From: an uncultured Desulfobacteraceae bacterium
Lineage (GTDB): Bacteria > Desulfobacterota > Desulfobacteria > Desulfobacterales > UBA2174
Length of the DNA stretch: 50,268 nt
Reading direction: 5' to 3'
NCBI GenBank assembly: GCA_937982505.1
Contig: CALJLV010000101.1
Span: forward strand, 1 to 50,268
This document shows, piece after piece, positions 9,221-15,240 of the stretch. The notes under the pieces were generated by a model. It was given only the letters and a program-made list of their open reading frames with translations. It was not told where the DNA came from and searched no databases. Within the stretch, counting starts at the first letter, position 1, and each line of letters begins with the position of its first letter. The translations under genes were made by a program, and so were the position numbers.

Positions 9221-11071
9221 CTACATCAGCCGGTAAAAGGAAGCCACATACCGCAGCTGCTCCCGGTAGCGCGCCGCCCTGGCCGGATCCGTGTCGCGGT
9301 GGAGGCGGGCCAGCTTGGCCAGGGGCCGGGGCTGGCCCGAATTGATTCCCAGGGATTTGTCGTAGCAGGCCGCCGCCCCTTCCCGATCCCCCCGGGATTC
9401 GAGCAGGTCGCCCATCATTTCGTATTTCTGGGCCGCGGCAAAAGAATCCGGGGGGATCTTTTCCAGAACCGCGTATCCTCGCTTCAGATCTCCGCGTTCG
9501 AAGAAATGGGCCGCCAGCGCCAGGCGGGCAAAGGCGGAAAAGGGGCGGTCCATCCTGTCAGACAGGCTCCAGTAGTCCAGTGCCTCCTGGATCGCACCGG
9601 TTTTCTTCAGGATCAGGGCGTGGGTGTTGTAATAGGCGCTCTGGTCGTCCGTGGCCCGGAGGGGCAGATTTCCCGCCACCATGAAAACCACCGCGACGGC
9701 GAGGCAGCGTCGCACCCAACAGGGTTCTTTGCCGCGCACGGCGGCGACCATGGCCTCCAGCCCGACCACCGCCAGGGGGATCAGGAGGGTGACCATGGGC
9801 AGGCGGTAGCGGCCGTTGGAGAAAAAGACCACCAGGGTCGAGGCATACACCGCCAGGAGCAACGCGGCGGCACGGATCTTCCGGCTGTCGCGAAAATGGC
9901 GCACCATGCCGGCCATGGCCAGCGCCAGGACCACCTCGAAAGAAACCCCGGGGAATCGAAGGAGGTGGATGAAGCGGCTCAGAAATTCGATGTCGTAATG
10001 GTCGCAGGCCTCGAAGCGATGGATCGCGGCCAGGGCTTTGCGGCACATCTTGCGGGCCACGGTGCCGGGAGCGGCCAGGGCCTCCCGAATGGTTTCCCGG
10101 GTCCAGTAGGCGGAAGCCTCCCCGGCCGACAGCGGCCGGCCGCTGCGGCGGCTGGCTTCGATGGTAAACTGAATCCCCTGCTCGAAGGGCGATGAGGTGG
10201 CAAAGGGAACCGGGCGGTAATAGGGGTCGGGATTACCGGAATGGTTGGCCAGATACAGATTAGCCCCCATCTGGGAGGTGGCCAGGGCCAGCGTGCCGGC
10301 AGCCTGGTAGTTGCGCCACACAAAGGGGGAAAGGGCCGCCAGAGTGCCGAGGAGTATCAATCCCGTGACAGCCGCGATCTGTCGCGCCGCGTACCTGCGA
10401 CGCGTCATGGACCACCCCGCCAGAACCAGGGCCAGGGGGATGAGGACCAGGGCATTGGGCCGGAGATTGAGCAGCAGCCCCAGGGATATTCCCAGCAGTA
10501 AGGCAGGGAAAAGCCCGGCGTTTGACAGGCCCCGCGGCGCGCCGCCGGCCGGTGCGACCGGTGTCGCGGCGTCTTCCAGCACCCGCAGCAGCATCCAGGC
10601 CGCGGCGGCAAAACAGAGGGTCGCCAGGGCCGTTTTCAAAGGGACGATGCTGTAGAGGACCAGGGGTTTGTAGATCGCGGCCACCAGGCAGGCCCAAAGG
10701 CCGGCGCGCCGGTTGGCCAGGGTCGTGCCGATGTGGTAAACCAGCCAGCAGATGGCCAGGCCGATGCCGAGGTTGAGCGCCCGGGCGTAAATGGGCTCGG
10801 GGGAAAAGAGGCGGTACAGAAAGCCCAGCACATAGGCGTACAGGGGGGCGAATTCGTAGACCTGATCGGATGTGTAGGCTCCCACGGCGATCTTTCGGGC
10901 CCATTCGTGATAGATGCGTTCATCCCAGAGCAGAAAGTCGAAATAGGGGGTCACGGACAGCTCGATCAGGGCCGTCAGCCGAACGCCCAGCGCCAGGAGC
11001 AGGATTCCGCCCAGAATCGGACAGGGCCGGGTCAGTCTGGGGAAGGGTGGTTTGCGGGGCGTCTGTTTCAT
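9221..11071 (-). CDS. GT-C fold glycosyltransferase (family 39/ArnT-like) with C-terminal TPR
   Basis: 616 residues from the ATG at 11071. A longer TTG-started frame exists, but its extra residues are proline-rich and precede the first membrane helix. About 11-12 hydrophobic helices fill residues 20-450. After helix 1 comes an acidic loop with DERIYHEWARKIA, the position of the catalytic Asp/Glu pair in dolichyl- or polyprenyl-phosphate-dependent GT-C enzymes. The C-terminal 140 residues are soluble and TPR-like (ALDYWSLSDRMDRPF, ACYDKSLGINS). The family moves a sugar from a lipid carrier to lipid A, protein or polymer on the periplasmic face; the acceptor here is unknown. It converges on the TpsB gene with only 5 bp between stops, so glycosylation of the exoprotein is possible but unproven. 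Confidence 0.75.
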   Translation of the reverse strand: MKQTPRKPPFPRLTRPCPILGGILLLALGVRLTALIELSVTPYFDFLLWDERIYHEWARKIAVGAYTSDQVYEFAPLYAYVLGFLYRLFSPEPIYARALNLGIGLAICWLVYHIGTTLANRRAGLWACLVAAIYKPLVLYSIVPLKTALATLCFAAAAWMLLRVLEDAATPVAPAGGAPRGLSNAGLFPALLLGISLGLLLNLRPNALVLIPLALVLAGWSMTRRRYAARQIAAVTGLILLGTLAALSPFVWRNYQAAGTLALATSQMGANLYLANHSGNPDPYYRPVPFATSSPFEQGIQFTIEASRRSGRPLSAGEASAYWTRETIREALAAPGTVARKMCRKALAAIHRFEACDHYDIEFLSRFIHLLRFPGVSFEVVLALAMAGMVRHFRDSRKIRAAALLLAVYASTLVVFFSNGRYRLPMVTLLIPLAVVGLEAMVAAVRGKEPCWVRRCLAVAVVFMVAGNLPLRATDDQSAYYNTHALILKKTGAIQEALDYWSLSDRMDRPFSAFARLALAAHFFERGDLKRGYAVLEKIPPDSFAAAQKYEMMGDLLESRGDREGAAACYDKSLGINSGQPRPLAKLARLHRDTDPARAARYREQLRYVASFYRLM

Positions 11072-11235
11072 GGCGACTGGGGGATCAGGGTTGCCGTGCT
11101 GGAGCGGGTCGAGTATAGCCGGCCCGGGCGGATCCGGCAATGCCGATGCCGGGCCAAATCGCCGGCGGCGCCCGCCGTGTCGGCTGCCGGCGCTAACGAA
11201 AAGAGGCGATCATCATGGCGTCGATCGATACCGTC

Positions 11236-11285
11236 AAAAAGACCTGACCGGCACTGGGCACAGAGGGGACGGCGCGGTCTTTTTT
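11236..11285 (+). terminator. Inverted repeat with T-run (terminator-like)
   Basis: AAAAAGACC (11236-11244) pairs perfectly with GGTCTTTTT (11276-11284), with a 31-base loop and a T-run on the 3' side. A 10-codon frame with a weak AAAGAGG ribosome site (ATG at 11215) ends with its TGA just inside the loop. No gene on the plus strand precedes it, so what it terminates is unclear. Confidence 0.4.
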
Positions 11286-11392
11286 AAGGGAGAATCGGAG
11301 AGACGCAGGATGGCCGCCTGCTGGCCTTGCCAAGGAGATCCCGCTATCCCGACCGGTCCCTGGGCGACCGGCCCGAACGCCGTTTTTGTTTC

Positions 11393-11421
11393 TTGACAGG
11401 GCGGAAGCGATGGGCTTAAAG
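11393..11421 (+). promoter_or_regulatory. Candidate sigma-70 promoter for the mgtE leader
   Basis: A perfect -35 TTGACA (11393-11398) is followed after 17 bp by a weak -10, TTAAAG (11416-11421). Transcription would begin near 11428, about 90 bases before the leader ORF. Confidence 0.45.
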
Positions 11422-11518
11422 TGCCCCGGACTTTTAAAGCGGCCCCGGATTTGCCCCTGCGCTTGAGCGCTCGGCGCCTCCCGGGCCTTGGGCTAAAGCA
11501 TTGCAAGGAAAGGTACCC

Positions 11519-11650
11519 ATGGACGGAGACCCTGGCACTAGTCCCCAGCCATTCGATGACCCGGACGATCCGGTCCCGTTGACCGTTCGGTCTGACACCG
11601 CCGCAAAGCCCTGCCGACCTGCCCGAACCTTGCACTTTCTGATCTGCTGA
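11519..11650 (+). CDS. 43-residue acidic, proline-rich leader ORF ahead of mgtE
   Basis: ATG with a strong AAGGAAAGG ribosome site five bases upstream (11505-11513), ending in TGA 68 bases before the mgtE start. The first 20 residues read MDGDPGTSPQPFDDPDDPVP, dominated by Asp and Pro. In enterobacteria the MgtL leader peptide (with an acidic/proline EPDP stretch) controls the Mg2+ transporter MgtA: such sequences destabilise translating ribosomes when Mg2+ is low. A comparable peptide in front of a different Mg2+ transporter family suggests an analogous sensor. This is inference from composition and position. It could also be a chance frame, and no homology to MgtL is claimed. Confidence 0.45.
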   Translation: MDGDPGTSPQPFDDPDDPVPLTVRSDTAAKPCRPARTLHFLIC

Positions 11651-11666
11651 GCGTTCGGGCGCCGCC

Positions 11667-11706
11667 GGTTCGCAACGGTTTTCGGCAGTGCGAAAACTTT
11701 GCGACC
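11667..11706 (+). promoter_or_regulatory. Stem-loop abutting the mgtE ribosome binding site
   Basis: An outer stem GG/CC plus TCGCAA (11670-11675) with TTGCGA (11699-11704) encloses a perfect inner stem GTTTTCG (11678-11684) with CGAAAAC (11691-11697) and a six-base loop. The competing pair TTCGCA/TGCGAA is mutually exclusive with it. The stem ends one base before AGGAGG (11707-11712). This layout suits switching between two structures according to ribosome position on the leader ORF. Confidence 0.5.
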
Positions 11707-11718
11707 AGGAGGCGCCCC

Positions 11719-13083
11719 GTGAGCAGCCCGAGCCACACCAACGCCAACCCTAACTCAGATTCCTGCGCGCCGCTGCACGACGATGCGCCGCTGCTGGACA
11801 TCGAAGCCCTGCGCCAGCGCCATCCGTCGGACATCGCCGACGAACTGGAAAGGGCAGACCTGGATCCGCTGCAGCTCATCGAGGTGCTGCGGACCATCGG
11901 CAATTCGGTGGCCGCCGAAACCTTCAGCCGGCTGTCCATGGCCTCCCAGAAGGCCTGCCTGGAGGCGGGCAGGGCTCAGCGCATGCTCCAGCTCATCGAG
12001 CACATGGAACCCGACGACCGGGTCGATCTGCTCAAGAGTGTCGATGAAGACGTGCGCGAGGCCATGATGCCGCTCATCGCCCAGGCCGAACGCAACGCCA
12101 CCCAGCGACTCTGGAAATACGAGGAGGGCACGGCCGGGGCGGAGATGACCACCGAGTACGCCTTTCTTCCCGCCGAGCTGACCGTGGGCGAGGCCCTGGC
12201 CCAGCTGCGGCTCCAGGCTCCCAATCGCGAGACCATCTACTACGTCTATATCACCGACGACCGGCGCCAGCTCCAGGGGGTGATCAGCCTGCGCCATCTG
12301 ATCATGTCCAACCCGCGCCAGCGCCTGGATCAGGTGATGACCACCGATGTGATTTCGGTCTTCCATGATACGGAAGTGGAGGAGGTGGCCCGGCAACTGG
12401 CCAAATACGACTTCATCGCCCTGCCGGTGATCGACCACGGGCAGCGCCTTCTGGGCATCGTCACCTTCGACGATGCCATGGACATTTTGCGCGACGAGAA
12501 CACCGAGGACTTCCAGCGCATTTCGGCCGTGGTCCCCTTCGAGGAACAGTACCTGCGCTGGCCCCTGGGCCGGCTCTTCTGGAACCGCTTCTGGTGGCTG
12601 GCCATCCTCCTGTTCACCTCGATTCTGTCCACTTCGGTCATGGAGTACAACGCCGCCGTGCTGCACCAGATGGTGGCGCTTTCCTTCTTCATCCCCATGG
12701 TGATCGGGGCCAGCGGCAACGCCGGCACCCAGTCGGCCACCATGGTGGTGCGGGCCTTGGCCCTGGGTGAGATCCAGCCCCGGGATTTCGGCCGCGTCTT
12801 CTGGCGCGAGCTGCTCATGGGGCTGGCCCTGGGCGCTGCCCTGGGCGTCATGGCCTGGCTGCGGGTCTATTTTCAGGACAGCAACCTGATCCTGAGCACC
12901 ATTGTGGCCTCGGCGCTTCTGGCCACTTTGCTGACCGCCAACCTGGTCGGCTCTTTGCTCCCTTTGCTGCTCAAGCGGTTGGGACTCGATCCGGCCCTGA
13001 CCGCCGGACCTTTCATCGCCACGATTATCGATGCGGCCGGAATCGCCATCTACTTTCAGGTGGCCTTGTGGCTGTTGCGCTGA
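11719..13083 (+). CDS. mgtE: MgtE family magnesium transporter
   Basis: 454 residues. The GTG start has AGGAGG six bases upstream. The domain order is canonical: an N-terminal helical superhelix (about 25-130), two CBS domains (about 131-255, with VTFDDAMDIL at the end of the second), then a five-helix membrane domain (about 285-454). The latter has the family signatures GASGNAGTQSATMVVR, NLVGSLLPLLLKRLGLDPA and TIIDAAGIAIYF, the last carrying the conserved pore Asp. MgtE is a homodimeric Mg2+ channel whose cytosolic CBS and N domains close the pore at high Mg2+. Length matches the family. The leader ORF and stem-loop upstream suggest extra Mg2+-dependent control of translation or transcription. 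Confidence 0.95.
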   Translation: MSSPSHTNANPNSDSCAPLHDDAPLLDIEALRQRHPSDIADELERADLDPLQLIEVLRTIGNSVAAETFSRLSMASQKACLEAGRAQRMLQLIEHMEPDDRVDLLKSVDEDVREAMMPLIAQAERNATQRLWKYEEGTAGAEMTTEYAFLPAELTVGEALAQLRLQAPNRETIYYVYITDDRRQLQGVISLRHLIMSNPRQRLDQVMTTDVISVFHDTEVEEVARQLAKYDFIALPVIDHGQRLLGIVTFDDAMDILRDENTEDFQRISAVVPFEEQYLRWPLGRLFWNRFWWLAILLFTSILSTSVMEYNAAVLHQMVALSFFIPMVIGASGNAGTQSATMVVRALALGEIQPRDFGRVFWRELLMGLALGAALGVMAWLRVYFQDSNLILSTIVASALLATLLTANLVGSLLPLLLKRLGLDPALTAGPFIATIIDAAGIAIYFQVALWLLR

Positions 13084-13103
13084 AGAATCCGGGAGGTGCA
13101 CCC

Positions 13104-13217
13104 ATGGTTCGGTTGAAACCGGGCGACGAGGCCCCTTCTTTCCGCCTCGGGTCCGCTTTGCTCATCGATGCGGTTCCCGCGGCACGTAAAGCCCATGCCG
13201 CCCCGGATGCGCGCTGA
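13104..13217 (+). pseudogene. 37-codon stub resembling a peroxiredoxin (AhpC/TSA) N-terminus
   Basis: ATG with a good GGGAGG site seven bases upstream, just after mgtE. The first 14 residues, MVRLKPGDEAPSFR, look like the opening of Bcp/AhpC-type peroxiredoxins (typically xxVGDxAPDFxL). The similarity stops there, and the frame ends at TGA before the catalytic Cys region. It may be the remnant of a deleted peroxiredoxin gene kept with its ribosome site, or a chance match over a short span. No trace of the remaining 120 or so residues is visible before the protease gene. Confidence 0.35.
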
Positions 13218-13231
13218 GGAGGGGGGCCTCG

Positions 13232-14317
13232 GTGGGAACACGCACCCTTCGCTATCTGGTCATCTGGACGGCCATTATCGCGGCGGTCTACCTGGGCGAT
13301 CGCCTGATTCGCGGCCTCTGGTTGAGCGCCAGCCAGCCGCGGGCCGTCACCGCCCGCGGAGAACTGGCCCAGTTCGAGGCCTTGTCCACCGCCATCTTCG
13401 CCCAGGCGTCGCCTTCAGTGGTCTACATCTTCACCGAGGGCGCCGCCTGGGGGCCTCCGGGGGGCGGCGCCCAATCTCGCGGCGCCGGTTCGGGGTTCGT
13501 CTGGGACCGGGCCGGCCACGTGGTGACCAATTTCCACGTGGTGGAAGGCGCGGCTCGCATCCGGGTGCGCCTGGATTCGGGCGAGGCGGTGGATGCCCGC
13601 TTGGTGGGCGGGTCGGCCGATCATGACCTGGCCGTCATCCGCCTGGCGGTGAGCCGCAGCCTGCCGCCGCCCATCGCGGTGGGCAGTGCCGCGGACCTCA
13701 AGGTGGGCCAGGCGGTTTTCGCCATCGGCAATCCCTTCGGGTTGGACCGGACCCTCACCACCGGGGTGGTCAGTGCCCTGGGGCGCCGTCTGCCGGCCGG
13801 CACGGGGCGCGATATCAGCGGGGTCATCCAGACCGATGCCGCCATCAATCCAGGCAACAGCGGCGGCCCGCTGCTCGACTCGGCCGGGCGCCTCATCGGG
13901 GTCAACACCGCCATCCTGAGCCGCTCGGGCAGCTTTGCCGGAATCGGCTTCGCCGTGCCGGTGGACACGATCAACCGCATCGTGCCGGAATTGATCCGGC
14001 GTGGTCGGGCGGCCCGGCCGGGCCTGGGGATCGTGGTGCTGGACGAGGAGGCCACCGCCCGGCTGGGGGTCATCGGGGTGGTGATCGAACGTGTAATGCC
14101 GGGAACGGCCGCCGAGAAGGCCGGGCTGGCGCCCCTGGACCCGGGGCGCCGTCGCCTGGGCGATGTCATCGTGGCGGCAGAAGGGCAGGCGGTGCGCAAT
14201 CTTTCGGATCTGGCCGGCGTCCTCGATCAGGTGGGGATCGGCCGTCCGGTGCGCCTCACGGTGGAGCGTGACGGCCGTTCGCGGGAAGTTGCCGTGATGG
14301 TGATGGACATCTCCTGA
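13232..14317 (+). CDS. DegP/HtrA-like trypsin-fold serine protease with one PDZ domain
   Basis: 361 residues; the GTG start follows GAGGAGGGGGG. A single N-terminal hydrophobic segment (about 8-20) acts as a membrane anchor or uncleaved signal, placing the protease in the periplasm as in DegS. The S1C protease domain has the triad His102 (TNFHVVEG), Asp132 (DHDLAVIRL) and Ser210 (GNSGGPLLD), plus the IGNPFGL and GIGFAVP strands. A single PDZ domain spans about 255-355, with an unusual GLAPLDPGRRRLGDVI loop. One PDZ and a membrane anchor fit DegS-type regulators, but chaperone-protease roles are equally possible. It lies 148 bp downstream of mgtE on the same strand and could be co-transcribed. 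Confidence 0.92.
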   Translation: MGTRTLRYLVIWTAIIAAVYLGDRLIRGLWLSASQPRAVTARGELAQFEALSTAIFAQASPSVVYIFTEGAAWGPPGGGAQSRGAGSGFVWDRAGHVVTNFHVVEGAARIRVRLDSGEAVDARLVGGSADHDLAVIRLAVSRSLPPPIAVGSAADLKVGQAVFAIGNPFGLDRTLTTGVVSALGRRLPAGTGRDISGVIQTDAAINPGNSGGPLLDSAGRLIGVNTAILSRSGSFAGIGFAVPVDTINRIVPELIRRGRAARPGLGIVVLDEEATARLGVIGVVIERVMPGTAAEKAGLAPLDPGRRRLGDVIVAAEGQAVRNLSDLAGVLDQVGIGRPVRLTVERDGRSREVAVMVMDIS

Positions 14318-14373
14318 GCGCTCAGTGCGGCGCTCTCGGGGCTCCTGGACGGCGCGTTCCCGCGGCGCTCAGG
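14313..14373. terminator. Inverted repeat spanning two convergent stop codons
   Basis: CCTGAGCGC (14313-14321) is the exact reverse complement of GCGCTCAGG (14365-14373). Each arm contains the stop codon of one of the two convergent genes. There is no T-run, so an intrinsic terminator is doubtful; RNA end protection or bidirectional transcript ending are possible. Confidence 0.4.
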
Positions 14374-15181
14374 CCTGATGCTGGTAGACATGCACGTCGC
14401 GCTGGGGAAAGGGGATGCTGATCCCCTCGGCGTCGAAGGCCTTTTTGACCTTCTCGGTGGTGTCGAACCAGACGTTCCAGTAGTCGTCCGCCTTGACCCA
14501 GGGGCGGGCCACGAAGTCGACGCTGCTGTCGCCCAGCTGGTAGAGGGCCACCAGAGGAGCCGGATCCTTGAGCACCCGGGGGTCCGCGTCGATGATGCGG
14601 CGGATGATGGACCGGGCCTTGTCGATATCATCCCCGTATCCGATCCCGAATACCATGTCCACCCGGCGGGTCCCCTTGGCGGACCAGTTGACGATATTGT
14701 CGGCCGTCAGCTTGCCGTTGGGCACGATGACGACCTTGTTGTCCGGCGTGCGCAGGGTGGTGGTGAAGATCTGGATCTCCTCCACCGTGCCGGCGGTACC
14801 CGCCGCTTCGATGTAGTCGCCCACCTTGAAGGGGCGAAAGAGGATCATCAGGAACCCGGCGGCGAAGTTGGACAAAGACCCCTGGAGGGCCAGGCCGACG
14901 GCCAGACCGGCGGCGCCGAGCAGGGCGACAAAGGAGGTGGTCTGGATCCCGAGCTGGTTGAGGGCGGCCAGGACCACGAAGGCCAGCATGGCGAAATAGC
15001 TCAGGTTCCCGGTGAATTTGACGATGGTTTCATCCAGGTGGGCCTTGTGCATGAGCCGCTCGATGATGTTGCGCACGAATTTGGCGGCCCAACGGCCGAT
15101 GACCAGGACCAGGACGGCGGCCAGGATCTGCAGGCCGTAGTGGACCACGAGCTGCTGGGCGGTGACAAGCCATTCTTCCAT
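14369..15181 (-). CDS. Small-conductance mechanosensitive channel (MscS family)
   Basis: 270 residues from the ATG at 15181, which has AAGGAG eight bases upstream; an ATG 10 codons earlier has none. Three hydrophobic helices lie in about 8-115. The pore helix is glycine/alanine-rich (AAGLAVGLALQGSLSNFAAG), the hallmark of MscS, followed by LMILFRPFKVGDYI leading into the cytoplasmic beta and alpha/beta domains. The protein forms a homoheptameric inner-membrane channel that opens on membrane tension and releases solutes in hypo-osmotic shock. Length is close to E. coli MscS (286). It is transcribed divergently from hrpB, with 59 bp between the starts. Confidence 0.93.
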   Translation of the reverse strand: MEEWLVTAQQLVVHYGLQILAAVLVLVIGRWAAKFVRNIIERLMHKAHLDETIVKFTGNLSYFAMLAFVVLAALNQLGIQTTSFVALLGAAGLAVGLALQGSLSNFAAGFLMILFRPFKVGDYIEAAGTAGTVEEIQIFTTTLRTPDNKVVIVPNGKLTADNIVNWSAKGTRRVDMVFGIGYGDDIDKARSIIRRIIDADPRVLKDPAPLVALYQLGDSSVDFVARPWVKADDYWNVWFDTTEKVKKAFDAEGISIPFPQRDVHVYQHQA

Positions 15182-15240
15182 CCATCTTCTCCTTGAGGTT
15201 AGGGATATCATTTAACCACAACAGTGTTTCTACGTAGTGA

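Larger units (their letters stand above)
11072..11718. other. 647-bp divergent intergenic region between glycosyltransferase and mgtE
   Basis: No long coding frame is convincing here. It holds a terminator-like inverted repeat (11236-11285), a candidate promoter (11393-11421), a 43-codon leader ORF (11519-11650) and a stem-loop touching the mgtE ribosome site. I see no conserved M-box (ykoK) core such as AGGTGAGGC, so the common Mg2+ riboswitch seems absent. Confidence 0.6.

Noticed and set aside
11400..11718. M-box (ykoK) riboswitch in the mgtE leader
   Set aside because: Conserved core sequence not found; the stem-loops present do not match its layout.
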